From Pseudooceanicola batsensis HTCC2597 (GTDB taxonomy: Bacteria; Pseudomonadota; Alphaproteobacteria; Rhodobacterales; Rhodobacteraceae), in assembly GCF_000152725.1 (NCBI RefSeq), contig NZ_CH724131.1:1413856-1477855 (forward strand): DNA of 64,000 bases, read 5' to 3'. Position 1 is the stretch's first letter, and each line of letters starts with the position of its first letter. A model generated the notes under the pieces. That model was given only the letters and a program-made list of their open reading frames with translations. It did no database searches and had not been told where the DNA came from. This document shows positions 46,029 to 58,209 of this stretch, in pieces. Both the position numbers and the translations under genes were made by a program.

Positions 46029-47039
46029 TCAATCGGCCGCGCCGGTCGCCATCGCCCTCCACAGCCTCAGCGCCTGCGCGGTCTCCGATACGTCATGTAC
46101 CCGCAGGACCTGCGCCCCTTGGGCGACCCCGTAGAGCGCCACCGCCACCGAACCCGGCACCCGGTCCGCCGCCACCTCGGCCCCGCCGATGGTGCCGATG
46201 AACCGCTTGCGCGAGGCGCCGAGCAGGATGGGCAGGCCCAGATCGTGCAAGGCCGAGAGGTGCCCGAGCAGATCAAGATTGTGCCCTGCCGTCTTGCCGA
46301 AGCCGATACCCGGGTCGATCACGATGCTGTCGCGGGCGATCCCCGCTGCCACCGCCGCATCCACGCGCTGCAGGAGATGATCGAGCACCTCGGTCACGAC
46401 ATCACCATAGCGCGGGTCCTGCTGCATCGTGCTGGGCGGCCCTTTTGCGTGCATCAGGCAGACCGGGACGCCGCGCGACGCGACGAGCCCCGCGAGGTCC
46501 GGGTCGTGGGCAAAGGCCGAGACGTCGTTGACCATGTCGGCCCCGGCATCCAGAGCAGCCTCGGCCACGGCGGCCTTGCGCGTGTCGATGCTGATCGGCA
46601 GCGTCAGCCCGGCGTCTCGGATCGCGCGGATGACCGGCGCCGTCCTGCGGATCTCTTCCTCGACCGACACCTCCTCTGCGCCGGGACGCGTCGATTCGCC
46701 GCCAATGTCGATGATGTCGGCCTCGTGGGCCATCTGCCGGGCATGGGCCACCGCCGCCCCAAGGGTCTCATGGCGGCCGCCGTCGGAAAAGCTGTCGGGC
46801 GTCACGTTGAGGATTCCCATGATGCGGGGCCGGTGCAGCGACAGCCCGCAGAGGGGCGCGCGCACTCCGGAAAGGCGCGCGCAGGCCACATCGCCCATCT
46901 GCGCCAGACCGACGGGTTCCTCGCCCCCGGCGAGAGAGAGCGGCTGGGCCGAAGCGAACCGCACATGCGCCTGCCCCGCAAGCGGCAGGCCCGGCACGGC
47001 GGCGCCCGCGACAGGGATCGGGCGCAGCCAGCCGGTCAC
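46029..47039 (-). CDS. folP: Dihydropteroate synthase
   Basis: FolP joins p-aminobenzoate to dihydropterin pyrophosphate in folate synthesis and is the target of sulfonamides. The catalytic barrel runs from about residue 72: GILNVTPDSFSDGG, IIDIGGESTRPGA, ISIDTRKAAVAEAAL, MVNDVSAF, and the C-terminal LGASRKRFIG. About 70 extra residues precede the barrel. The GTG at 47039 overlaps the folB stop in GTGA; a start closer to the barrel (IMGILNV) would give the usual length of about 270, so the true start is not certain. Confidence 0.93.
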   Translation of the reverse strand: MTGWLRPIPVAGAAVPGLPLAGQAHVRFASAQPLSLAGGEEPVGLAQMGDVACARLSGVRAPLCGLSLHRPRIMGILNVTPDSFSDGGRHETLGAAVAHARQMAHEADIIDIGGESTRPGAEEVSVEEEIRRTAPVIRAIRDAGLTLPISIDTRKAAVAEAALDAGADMVNDVSAFAHDPDLAGLVASRGVPVCLMHAKGPPSTMQQDPRYGDVVTEVLDHLLQRVDAAVAAGIARDSIVIDPGIGFGKTAGHNLDLLGHLSALHDLGLPILLGASRKRFIGTIGGAEVAADRVPGSVAVALYGVAQGAQVLRVHDVSETAQALRLWRAMATGAAD

Positions 47040-47971
47040 GCCAGCGTCTCCAGATCGCCATGCGCGGCGGGCGTCTCTCCTTCCGGCAGGGGCGCGTCCG
47101 GGTCCAGCAGGACGAAACGCTCGGCGCTGAGTTCGCCGGCCAGCCAGTAGGCCAGCTCGACCGGTCCCGCATCGCGCGCCGGCCCCTCTACGGCATCCAG
47201 CACCATCTTGGACGGCGCCCAGACCGAGACCTGGGCGTGCTTCATCGCCCAGTCGAGTTCGGTCCGCGTGTTGACCACCACGCACCGGGCGTCCTGCCCG
47301 GCCAGGACCCAGGCATTCTGTTCGATGGCCAGCAGGTCGATCCGCCGCTGCGCGAGATCGACCCGCGACCGCGGCGACGCGAGCTCGGCCGGACCGCAGC
47401 ACAGGATCGTCGGCAGCCCGGCCGCCTGCAACCGGTCCAGCGCCGCCGGAAGCCCCGGGGCCGTCACGTCGGCGTTGGACAGATAGACCACGCGCGGCGC
47501 GTGTTGGGCCTCCTCGGCCTCTTCCTCGGCCAGAGGCTGAGCATCGGCCCGGCTGCGCATGATCTCGACCCCGAGCGCACCGGGCCCGCGATCCAGCTTT
47601 TCGATCCGGACGAAGACCCGCTCGGCCCGCGGTTCGTGCAGGATCCGGTGCGCGACCCGTTCCGCCAGCGTTTCCAACAGGTTGAGCCGTTCGGTCGTCA
47701 GTTCGGCCTCGATCGCTTCGGTGACGCGGTCGTAGGAGAGGACGCGATCGACATCGTCGGCCAGCGGCGCTGACGCCGACTGGACCTCGACCACCACGTT
47801 GAAGCGCAATCTCTGGCGCAGCCCGCGTTCCTGCTGAAAGGCCCCGATCTCGACCTCTGTCACGTAGTCGCGCAGGGAAATCCGGTCGCGGGGCTCGGCC
47901 CCGGCCAGGGCCTCGGCCCGTTCGATCGGATGCCCGAAGGCCTGCGAAATCCGGTCACTCACTTCGGCCAC
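47036..47971 (-). CDS. folB: Dihydroneopterin aldolase with long C-terminal extension
   Basis: FolB cleaves dihydroneopterin to hydroxymethyl-dihydropterin in folate synthesis. The first 125 or so residues are the aldolase/epimerase domain (RISLRDYVTEVEIGAFQQER; LLETLAERVAHRIL; VRIEKLDR). The protein is 311 residues, while typical FolB has about 120. The extra 180 residues (from about 145) look like a separate alpha/beta fold (RVVYLSNADVTAPGLPAAL; VVVNTRTELDWAM) and I do not recognise it. The gene overlaps folP. Confidence 0.9.
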   Translation of the reverse strand: MAEVSDRISQAFGHPIERAEALAGAEPRDRISLRDYVTEVEIGAFQQERGLRQRLRFNVVVEVQSASAPLADDVDRVLSYDRVTEAIEAELTTERLNLLETLAERVAHRILHEPRAERVFVRIEKLDRGPGALGVEIMRSRADAQPLAEEEAEEAQHAPRVVYLSNADVTAPGLPAALDRLQAAGLPTILCCGPAELASPRSRVDLAQRRIDLLAIEQNAWVLAGQDARCVVVNTRTELDWAMKHAQVSVWAPSKMVLDAVEGPARDAGPVELAYWLAGELSAERFVLLDPDAPLPEGETPAAHGDLETLA

Positions 47972-48063
47972 TCCCGCTGCGTTGCGAGAGCGGAGTACCG
48001 GCTTGCGGCAGGATTGGCAAAGGCTTACCCGGCATTGCGACCGTCAAAAACGGCGCGGGCGCG

Positions 48064-48705
48064 TCAGTTGGACGACAGGCGGGTGTGCCGGCTATAGAAG
48101 TGGTGAACGCCGATACTGGCCGTGCGGTTGAACTTGCGGGCCCAGGACGGCGACACGGCGCGGGTGTGGTAATAGGTCGCCCCGTCGGTCAGCGGACGCT
48201 CGGCGCCCCGCATCATGATGGCCGCCACCTTCGACACGGTCGCAAAGGCGCCCTTTTCGTGAATCACCTCGGGATAGCCGTCGCAGGTGTAGGTGAACTG
48301 GCAGGCATATTTCCGGCCCGTCCCCTGGTTGATCACACCGCAGATGGTGTTCGGAAACGACGGGCTGTCGACGCGGTTGAGGATGACCTCGGCGACGGCG
48401 AACTGCCCCCTCACGCTTTCGCCGCGCGCTTCGAAATACAGCGCCTCGGCCAGACAGGCGGCCTGGGCGGTCAGCTCGGGCCGCTTCTGTTTCGCGAGCC
48501 AGGACCGCGAGTATTCGATCTTCGGTGTCTTCCGCGCCTTGGGCCGGAGGTCCTGCGCCGCCTCGATGTCCAGCAGCGAAGCCAGTTTCAACGGTCCCAC
48601 GGCGCTAAGGCCGTTTTTCTCGGCACTGGCAATGTCATCGACCGTGCTTTCGGCCGCGGCGCCGCTGGCAACCAGCAGAAGCGCCCCCAAAATCAATCCG
48701 CGCAT
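48064..48705 (-). CDS. Cell wall hydrolase, SleB-like
   Basis: A 213-residue exported protein. The N terminus ([20 protein letters not shown]) is a Sec signal. The C-terminal hydrolase_2/SleB domain has the catalytic-Glu region [27 protein letters not shown] and [22 protein letters not shown] strands; it likely cuts the glycan of peptidoglycan as a lytic transglycosylase. I chose the ATG at 48705 for the signal peptide; the upstream frame is open but basic and unlike protein. Confidence 0.85.
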   Translation of the reverse strand: MRGLILGALLLVASGAAAESTVDDIASAEKNGLSAVGPLKLASLLDIEAAQDLRPKARKTPKIEYSRSWLAKQKRPELTAQAACLAEALYFEARGESVRGQFAVAEVILNRVDSPSFPNTICGVINQGTGRKYACQFTYTCDGYPEVIHEKGAFATVSKVAAIMMRGAERPLTDGATYYHTRAVSPSWARKFNRTASIGVHHFYSRHTRLSSN

Positions 48706-48866
48706 ATCAACAATACGGCCCCGTCTGCGTCGCCGTCTCCAATTTTCGTTTCCGGGTCGCCTAACGGAAACCGGGCCTCGGGTCCAGCCTCTGGCAGAAC
48801 GGCTTTTCGGACAGGGTTTCGGGGCCGGTGCAGCTTTGCCGCTCAAACGGTTGAAAAACGGCTCGT

Positions 48867-51416
<2,550 letters not shown>

Positions 51417-51482
51417 TGCGGCATTCCTTCTGATCGGGGCAGAATACGCCGCTCGCCGTTCGGGGCAAGGAAAAGCTGGCGC

Positions 51483-53702
51483 TCAGCCCTCGAGCCGCGT
51501 CAGGTCGGCCACCGCCAGACAGGTCGTCCGGATCGTCGACAGGAGGTTGAGTCGGTTCCGCCGCACGATCTCGTTCTCGGCGTTCACCTGCACCGCTTCG
51601 AAGAAGGCGTCGATCGGCGCGCGGAGCGTCGCGAGATCCGAAAGCGCGGCCTCGAACTCCTCCTGCGCCATGGCTGTTTCGATGCGCGGCCGGACCCTCT
51701 CCAGCGCCTCGAACAGAGCCGTTTCGCTGGCGTCCTCGGCGAATTTCGGATCCGCCCCGAATTCGTAGGCGACGCCGTCCTTGTCCTCGGCCTGGGTGAG
51801 GATGTTGTTGGCCCGCTTGAATCCCTGCACGAGATTTTCGCCGTCCTCCGTCCGGAGGAAGGCCGACAGCGCCTCGGCCCGCTGGACCACCAGCGCCAGG
51901 TCGGACTTCTCGGGCATGGCGATGGCCACGTCGATCACGTCGTGGCGGATGCCTTCGTCGCGCAGGTGCACCTTGAGGCGATCGTGGAAGAATGCCAGCA
52001 GGTCGGCGCCCAACTCGGGATCGTGCTCGGACACCGCTGCAAGCCAGCCCGGCGCGTCTTCAACACTGTCGAGCAGCGCGCGCACCGGGGCCCCGGACAT
52101 GCCGTGATGCGCGATCTTCCCGAGCAGGTCATCCAGCAGCGCCTGGTCGGCGGCCGCCCCATCGGAGAGCCGGTGGCGCAGGATCTGGGCATCGAAGAAC
52201 CGGTCGAGATCGACCCGCAGGCCGTTTGCCAGCACCAGCCGGATCACGCCGAGCGCCGCGCGGCGGAGGGCGAAGGGATCCTTGGAACCCGTCGGTTTCT
52301 CGTCGATGGACCAGAAGCCGGTCAACAGGTCGATCTTGTCGGCCAGGGCCACCGCCACGCTGACCGGGGCCGAAGGCACCGCGTCCGAGGGCCCGAGCGG
52401 GGAATAATGTTCCTCTGCCGCCCGCGCGACCTGATCCGGCAGGCCGGCGGCCTCGGCATAGTAACGGCCCATGAGGCCCTGAAGTTCGGGGAATTCATAG
52501 ACCATCTCGGACGAGAGATCGGCCTTGGCCACCCGTGCCGCCTGTTCGGCGAGCGCGGGATCGGCATCGACTGTCGGCGCGATGTCCCGCGCCAGCGCGG
52601 CGATCCGGTCGATCCGCGCGGCCTGGCTGCCCAGCTTGTTGTGGAAGGTCACGTTGGCCAGCCGCGCGACCCAGTCCTCCATGCCCGCGGTGCGGGCGAT
52701 GCGCAGGTCGTTTTCCCAGAAGAAACGGGCGTCGGAGAGCCGCGCCGCCAGCACCTTCTGGTTGCCGGCGAGGATCGTCGCCCCGTCGTCGGCGGTTTCC
52801 CGGTTGGCGACCGTGATGAACTTCTCGATCCGGCCCGTCCGGGCGTTGCGGACGGAAAAGAACTTCTGATGTTCCTTCATCGAGGTCTGCAGCACCTCGG
52901 GCGGCAGGCCCAGGAACTCCTGATCGATGTCGCCCATCAGCACGACCGGCCATTCGACAAGGCCGGCGACCTCGGACAGCAACCCACGGTCCTCGACCAC
53001 CTCGAGCCCGGCGGCAAAGGCGAGGTTCGTGGCGTCCTGCCAGATGTGATCTGCACGCTCCTGCGCGTCGAGAACCACGCAGGCGCGCTTGAGCTTTGTG
53101 GTGTAATCCTCGAAACCCGTGACGGAAAACGCGCCCGGCGCCATGAAGCGGTGACCGTGCGTCCGGTCCGTGGCGGTCAGCCCGTCCAGCTCTATCGGGA
53201 CGGTCGCCGCGCCGCTCTCGTCGCTGAGAATGCAGAGGATGGAGTGCAGCGGCCTTACCCATTTCAGACTGCCGCTACCCCACCTCATGGATTTTGGCCA
53301 CGGAAAATTGCGAATAACCGATGTGAGCACCTCGGCCACGATCTCGGCCGCGGGGCGCCCCGGACGTTCGATCAGCGCGACGTAGACCTGGCCCTTCTTG
53401 TCGTCCCGAACCTGCAGATCCTCCTTCGCGACGCCGGCGCCGCGCAGGAAGCCCTCGATCGCCTTCTCGGGCGCGTCGACGCGGGGGCCCTTGCGTTCCT
53501 CGCGCAGCGTGGGCGACTCGGTCAGCAGCCCCTCGATGGCCAGACATAGGCGACGCGGCGTATGGAATGAGGCGGCCCCGCCGTATGTCAGCCCGGCCTC
53601 GACCAGGCCGTCCGTCATCCGGGACTTGAGATCCGCCGCGGCCCGGGCCTGCATCCGTGCCGGGATTTCCTCGGAGAAGAGTTCGATCAGAAGGTCGGGC
53701 AT
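51483..53702 (-). CDS. glyS: Glycine-tRNA ligase, beta subunit
   Basis: GlyS is the large subunit of the alpha2beta2 glycyl-tRNA synthetase; it binds tRNA and includes HD and anticodon-binding parts. The 739-residue length is normal. Family segments are visible: MPDLLIELFSEEIPARMQ at the start, FHTPRRLCLAIEGL, HKFFSVRNARTG region (EHQKFFSV), and the C-terminal helical tRNA-binding domain. The ATG at 53702 begins the family sequence; the longer frame does not. It is the last gene of the glyQ operon. Confidence 0.96.
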   Translation of the reverse strand: MPDLLIELFSEEIPARMQARAAADLKSRMTDGLVEAGLTYGGAASFHTPRRLCLAIEGLLTESPTLREERKGPRVDAPEKAIEGFLRGAGVAKEDLQVRDDKKGQVYVALIERPGRPAAEIVAEVLTSVIRNFPWPKSMRWGSGSLKWVRPLHSILCILSDESGAATVPIELDGLTATDRTHGHRFMAPGAFSVTGFEDYTTKLKRACVVLDAQERADHIWQDATNLAFAAGLEVVEDRGLLSEVAGLVEWPVVLMGDIDQEFLGLPPEVLQTSMKEHQKFFSVRNARTGRIEKFITVANRETADDGATILAGNQKVLAARLSDARFFWENDLRIARTAGMEDWVARLANVTFHNKLGSQAARIDRIAALARDIAPTVDADPALAEQAARVAKADLSSEMVYEFPELQGLMGRYYAEAAGLPDQVARAAEEHYSPLGPSDAVPSAPVSVAVALADKIDLLTGFWSIDEKPTGSKDPFALRRAALGVIRLVLANGLRVDLDRFFDAQILRHRLSDGAAADQALLDDLLGKIAHHGMSGAPVRALLDSVEDAPGWLAAVSEHDPELGADLLAFFHDRLKVHLRDEGIRHDVIDVAIAMPEKSDLALVVQRAEALSAFLRTEDGENLVQGFKRANNILTQAEDKDGVAYEFGADPKFAEDASETALFEALERVRPRIETAMAQEEFEAALSDLATLRAPIDAFFEAVQVNAENEIVRRNRLNLLSTIRTTCLAVADLTRLEG

Positions 53703-53840
53703 AGGGTCGCTTTCGGGCCTGTCACGCATCGGGGATGCGGCGGGTCCGTGCTCCGCCCATCCGTCGGAGGGTGGATAGCGGGAGACGCGCACAGGGTCCA
53801 GCGGATATGCGCCCGCACCGGAGCGGTGCGGGCGGGAATG

Positions 53841-54707
53841 TCAGGCCGTGGCCTGGCGCGCCTTCTGTTCGGCCTTTGCCTTGGCCCGCGTGGCCAGCGA
53901 CGAGATGTCGTCGCCTGCCAGCCGCGGGATGATCCTGTAGCAGGCCTCGACGAAGCAGTAGATGGCGAACCCGACGGTACCCAGCCCCAGCAGACCCAGC
54001 AGGATCCGGCCGAAGGGCTGTTCACGTACCACCTGGAATGCCTTGCCGATGCCGCCGGCCTCGCCCGGATCGGTGGTCTGCCCCGCATAGAGAAGAAAGC
54101 CGCCGATCAGCGCGATGACGATGCCATGCGCGACCAGACCGGCCTTCAGCGCCGGATCCAGCCGTTCCGTCACCCGCGTCAGGCGAATGTGTTCCTTGTA
54201 CTTTTCGGCGATGCCCTTGTAGCCGTAGTAGATCCCGGCGCCGATCACGACGAGGCCGATCCCCATGACGATGATCTTGCCGTATTCCATCGCGAGCAGC
54301 CTGGAGGTCAGGCTCTGCGGTGCCGATCCGTCCTGGCCGCCGCCCGACCCCAGTGCGAGACGCAGGACCGAGATGCCGAGCCCGAGATGGATCAACCCCG
54401 TGACCGCCTGCCCGGTACGCGCGATGAACGCCTTGAACCCGCTGCCCTGATCCTCGAGATCATACCAGGCGCAGATCAGGCGCCAGACCGAGTAGGCCAG
54501 CAGGCCGATCCCGATAGCGATCAGCGCAGTCAGCCCCAGCGGCTCGTCCCGCAGCTGCGCCAGCGCGCCCTTGGTGCCCTCGGCCTGGCCGCCGGTCCAG
54601 GCGGCGAGCACGGCCAGCCCGCCGATCATCAGATAGGTCACGCCGCGCGCGGCATAGCCGATCCGCATGACGGGCTTGACCCATTTCGGTGCAGCTTCCT
54701 GTGGCAT
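53841..54707 (-). CDS. DUF1206 membrane protein
   Basis: A 288-residue inner-membrane protein with six helices in three similar pairs, the pattern of DUF1206 (three repeats of two helices). Repeats start near GYAARGVTYLMIGGLAVL, RTGQAVTGLIHLGLGISVL and VAHGIVIALIGGFLLYAG. Function is unknown. The C-terminal tail (TRAKAKAEQKARQATA) is basic. It lies between glyS and the DUF6446-like gene on the same strand, probably part of the operon. Confidence 0.85.
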   Translation of the reverse strand: MPQEAAPKWVKPVMRIGYAARGVTYLMIGGLAVLAAWTGGQAEGTKGALAQLRDEPLGLTALIAIGIGLLAYSVWRLICAWYDLEDQGSGFKAFIARTGQAVTGLIHLGLGISVLRLALGSGGGQDGSAPQSLTSRLLAMEYGKIIVMGIGLVVIGAGIYYGYKGIAEKYKEHIRLTRVTERLDPALKAGLVAHGIVIALIGGFLLYAGQTTDPGEAGGIGKAFQVVREQPFGRILLGLLGLGTVGFAIYCFVEACYRIIPRLAGDDISSLATRAKAKAEQKARQATA

Positions 54708-54788
54708 GATGCGCCCTCCGTTCGAGGATCAACAGAGGGCGGGCACGGTGGTTCCCCGGTGACCGGATTGCGGCGGGCGGAATTGTCG

Positions 54789-55301
54789 TCAGGCAGGTGG
54801 TTCCGGGCACCCCTCGGGGGCGGGCCGGCCGTCAAAGACGACCTCGCCGCAGCGATTGATCTGGTGCCAGACGAACCCGCGCCCGTCCGGCAGCACCGCC
54901 GCCACGCGGTCGATCCCGTATTCCACGTTCTCGACCGAGAGGAAGGCCCGCGCCTCGCCCGCCTCGAGCGCCTCTCCGATCTCGCGGGCGTCGAAACAGT
55001 CGAACCATCCCGGCGCCTGAAGCGGCTCGGCCTGCGGATAGCGCACGTAGTCGGCGCTCAGCGCGTCGAGCGACCGGTCGGTCACGAAACACGCCCGGTA
55101 GCGGATGGGGGACGATGAGGCGTCGATCCCTTCGAACGCGCGATGCGGCAGACGCTCCTCTTCGCCCGCCGAGGTGGTCAGGACGACATCCGCGCCGGTG
55201 GCCTCGACCGTCTCGTAGAACCCGTAGACCTGGGTATAGTAGACGCCCGCCCCGGCCGCGATGGCGCAAACCACGATCAGCGCGGCGAGGAACTTGCCCA
55301 T
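54789..55301 (-). CDS. Membrane-anchored DUF6446-like protein between glyQ and glyS
   Basis: A 170-residue protein with one N-terminal membrane helix (FLAALIVVCAIAAGAGVYYTQ) and a periplasmic domain with conserved-looking IRYRACFVTD, PGWFDCF and WHQINRCGEVVFDG. Four cysteines could form disulfides. It matches my memory of DUF6446, a family encoded next to glyQ in Rhodobacterales; function unknown. The start overlaps the glyQ stop by one base, so translation is coupled. Confidence 0.85.
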   Translation of the reverse strand: MGKFLAALIVVCAIAAGAGVYYTQVYGFYETVEATGADVVLTTSAGEEERLPHRAFEGIDASSSPIRYRACFVTDRSLDALSADYVRYPQAEPLQAPGWFDCFDAREIGEALEAGEARAFLSVENVEYGIDRVAAVLPDGRGFVWHQINRCGEVVFDGRPAPEGCPEPPA

Positions 55302-56245
55302 CAGGCCGGCACCTCGTCCGGCACCCATCCACCGGCCTCGGTCTGCACGAACGCATCCGCGCATTTCCGCGCGAGCGCCCGCACCCGCCCGATATAGGCC
55401 TGCCGCTCGGTGACCGAGATCACCCCGCGCGCATCCAGCAGGTTGAAGAGATGCGAGGCCTTGATGCACTGGTCATAGGCCGGATGGGCCATGACGATGC
55501 GCTTGCCGGTCTTCGGATCGACCGCCTCCTGCGACAGGATGGCGTTGCATTCGGCCTCGGCCTCTTCGAAATGCTTGAGCAGCATGTCGGTGTCGGCCAC
55601 ATCGAAGTTCCAGCGCGAATACTCCTGCTCGGTCTGGCGGAAAACGTCGCCATAGCTCAGCGCGATCGGCGCCTGCGGATCGTTGAAGGGCATGTCCATC
55701 ACGTGGTCGATCCCCAGGACGTACATCGCCAGCCGTTCCAGCCCGTAGGTCAACTCGCCCGAGACCGGGTGGCAGTCATGCCCGCCGACCTGCTGGAAAT
55801 AGGTGAACTGCGAGACCTCCATCCCGTCGCACCAGACCTCCCAGCCCAGCCCCCAGGCGCCGAGCGTGGGGCTTTCCCAGTCGTCCTCGACAAAGCGGAT
55901 GTCGTGCATCTCCATGTCGATGCCGATGGCCTCGAGCGAGCCGAGGTAGAGATCCTGCAGGTCGGGCGGCGACGGTTTGATCAGCACCTGGTACTGGTAA
56001 TAATGCTGCAACCGGTTGGGATTTTCCCCGTAGCGCCCGTCGGTCGGCCGGCGCGAGGGCTGCACATAGGCCGCAGCCCAGGGCCGCGACCCCAGCGAAC
56101 GCAGCGTCGTCGCCGGGTGGAACGTCCCCGCGCCGACCTCCATGTCGTAGGGCTGCATGATGGCGCAGCCCCTGGACGCCCAGTAGGTCTGAAGCCTCAG
56201 GATGATCTCCTGGAAGGAACGGGGGGTCTCGGCGGTGCGGGCCAT
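55301..56245 (-). CDS. glyQ: Glycine-tRNA ligase, alpha subunit
   Basis: GlyQ is the catalytic subunit that makes glycyl-adenylate. The 314-residue protein has the class II motifs: [17 protein letters not shown] at the N terminus, [19 protein letters not shown], the motif 2 region [17 protein letters not shown] and [14 protein letters not shown] motif 3 ([14 protein letters not shown]). It heads the operon glyQ, DUF6446-like, DUF1206, glyS. Confidence 0.97.
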   Translation of the reverse strand: MARTAETPRSFQEIILRLQTYWASRGCAIMQPYDMEVGAGTFHPATTLRSLGSRPWAAAYVQPSRRPTDGRYGENPNRLQHYYQYQVLIKPSPPDLQDLYLGSLEAIGIDMEMHDIRFVEDDWESPTLGAWGLGWEVWCDGMEVSQFTYFQQVGGHDCHPVSGELTYGLERLAMYVLGIDHVMDMPFNDPQAPIALSYGDVFRQTEQEYSRWNFDVADTDMLLKHFEEAEAECNAILSQEAVDPKTGKRIVMAHPAYDQCIKASHLFNLLDARGVISVTERQAYIGRVRALARKCADAFVQTEAGGWVPDEVPA

Positions 56246-56397
56246 GATGCGTCCTCTGTCCGGTCGGCGCTGTTTTCCTAAGGTCGCGCCCCGGCGGGGT
56301 CAATTGGCCCGGGACGCATTATTTGGGTGCATGGCCCGGGGGATTTGCTAAAAGTTTCCCACGACAAATCACAAAAACACTGGGCAGAGGCTTCCGC

Positions 56398-58209
56398 ATG
56401 TTCCGTCACTTCCTCCGACTAGCGTCCGCGCTGATCGTCGCGTTGCACGTTCAGGCCGTTTCGGTCCGTGCGCAATCGGATGACCTCGTCTGGGTCCAGA
56501 TCGAGGCGCAGCCGTCGATCGCCCTGGCCGAGGATGCGATCCGCGGCTATGCCGACCGCCTTCAGGACGTGAACGGCTTTGCCCTCGGCGGCGGCTGGTA
56601 CGGCATCGCCCTCGGGCCCTACACCCGCGAGGATGCGACCCGCGTCCTGCAGGTCCTGCGCGCCGAGGGCGCGATCCCCCGCGACAGCTACATCGCCTTT
56701 TCCAGCGCCTTCCGGCAGCAGTTCTGGCCGCGTGGCGCGAACAGTCTGGATCAGGCGGCCGCGGCGGCGCCGCAGGCCACGGACGATGCGGCACCGGCAG
56801 ATGCGGCACCGGCGGACCGGGCCTCCGAACAGGTCGCGGAGACCCGGCCGGAGCCCGCCCCCGCTCCGGAACCCGAGCCCGTTCCGGACGAGACACCCGC
56901 CGAGGCCCGCCGGAGCGAGGCCCTGCTCAGCCGCGACGAACGCATGGAGCTTCAGGTCGCGCTGAAATGGGCGGGCTATTACAACAGCGCCATCGACGGC
57001 GCCTTCGGACGCGGCACCCGCGGCTCCATGGCCGCCTGGCAGGAGAACAACGGATACGACCGCACCGGCGTGCTGACCACCCGGCAGCGGGCCGCCCTGA
57101 TGCGGCAGTACAACGCCGTGCTTGAGGGGCTCGACCTGCGCCGCGTCACCGACGATACGGCCGGCATCCGCATGCTCATCCCCACAGGCGTCGTGGCCTT
57201 CGACCGCTACGAAGCCCCCTTCGCGCATTACAACCCGACCGGCGACATCGACGCCCGGGTGATCCTGATCTCGCAGCAGGGGGACCAGAAGACGCTCTTC
57301 GGTCTCTACGACATCCTGCAGACCCTCGCCATCGTCCCCGAGGACGGCCCGCGCGAGCGCCGGAGCGACGGCTTCACCATCGTCGGCGAGAATGCCCGGA
57401 TCGTGTCGCATACCGAGGTGACGCTGCGCGACGGGCGGATCAAGGGCTGGACGCTGGTCTGGCCCTCGGGCGACGAGGAACGGCGCAGCAGGCTGCTGGG
57501 CGAAATGCAGAAGAGTTTCGAGCGGATCGAGGGCGTGGTGATGCCCTCGGCCATGGGGGCGGACGAGAGCCAGAGCATCGACCTGCTCTCGGGTCTGGAA
57601 ATTCGCAAGCCGGTCCTGTCGCGCTCGGGGTTCTACGTCAACGACCGCGGCTATGCCCTGACCGTGGCCGAGGCCGTCGGCAGCTGTGGCCGGATCACGC
57701 TGGACAACAAGGTCGATGCCGAGGTCGTTGCCCGTGACGACACGGCCGGCGTCGCCCTGCTGAAGCCGACCGAGGGTATCGCGCCACTGGGGTACGCCCG
57801 CTTCTCGACCGCCATCCCGCGCCTGCAAAGCGAGGTGGCGGTCGCCGGCTACCCCTACGAGGGCCGGCTGGCCGCGCCGACCCTGAACTTCGGCAAGGTC
57901 GAGGAATTGCAGGGCCTGGCCGGCGAGGACTGGATCGAGCGCCTGTCCCTCTCCGCCCTGCCCGGCGATGCGGGCGGCCCGGTCATCGATGAAAGCGGCG
58001 CCGTCATCGGCATGTTGATGCCCGCCGGAAAGGCGGGGCGCCAGCTCCCGCCGGAGGTGAGCTTTGCCGTCGACGGACAGGTTCTGGTCGGCGTCTTGGG
58101 CGAGGCCGGTCTCTCGGCCGTGGCGGCGGACACCGATCGCGCGATGGCCCCCGAGGACATCACCCGCGTCGGCATGGCGATGACCGCGCTGGTCAGCTGC
58201 TGGGAATAG
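56398..58209 (+). CDS. Exported trypsin-fold protein with peptidoglycan-binding domain and lost catalytic triad
   Basis: A 603-residue exported protein. After the signal peptide (LRLASALIVALHVQAVSVRAQ) comes a SPOR-like stretch (VWVQIEAQPSIALAEDAIRG), an acidic Pro/Ala linker (about 120-180), a PG_binding_1 domain (LQVALKWAGYYNSAIDGAFGRGTRGSMAAWQ) and a C-terminal trypsin-like domain (from about 400). The catalytic residues are replaced: Glu425 for His in TVAEAV, Gly451 for Asp in DTAGVALL, and Ala525 for Ser in GDAGGP. It is thus probably a pseudo-protease at the cell wall. The 3' end overlaps the methyltransferase gene by 17 bases. Confidence 0.85.
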   Translation: MFRHFLRLASALIVALHVQAVSVRAQSDDLVWVQIEAQPSIALAEDAIRGYADRLQDVNGFALGGGWYGIALGPYTREDATRVLQVLRAEGAIPRDSYIAFSSAFRQQFWPRGANSLDQAAAAAPQATDDAAPADAAPADRASEQVAETRPEPAPAPEPEPVPDETPAEARRSEALLSRDERMELQVALKWAGYYNSAIDGAFGRGTRGSMAAWQENNGYDRTGVLTTRQRAALMRQYNAVLEGLDLRRVTDDTAGIRMLIPTGVVAFDRYEAPFAHYNPTGDIDARVILISQQGDQKTLFGLYDILQTLAIVPEDGPRERRSDGFTIVGENARIVSHTEVTLRDGRIKGWTLVWPSGDEERRSRLLGEMQKSFERIEGVVMPSAMGADESQSIDLLSGLEIRKPVLSRSGFYVNDRGYALTVAEAVGSCGRITLDNKVDAEVVARDDTAGVALLKPTEGIAPLGYARFSTAIPRLQSEVAVAGYPYEGRLAAPTLNFGKVEELQGLAGEDWIERLSLSALPGDAGGPVIDESGAVIGMLMPAGKAGRQLPPEVSFAVDGQVLVGVLGEAGLSAVAADTDRAMAPEDITRVGMAMTALVSCWE

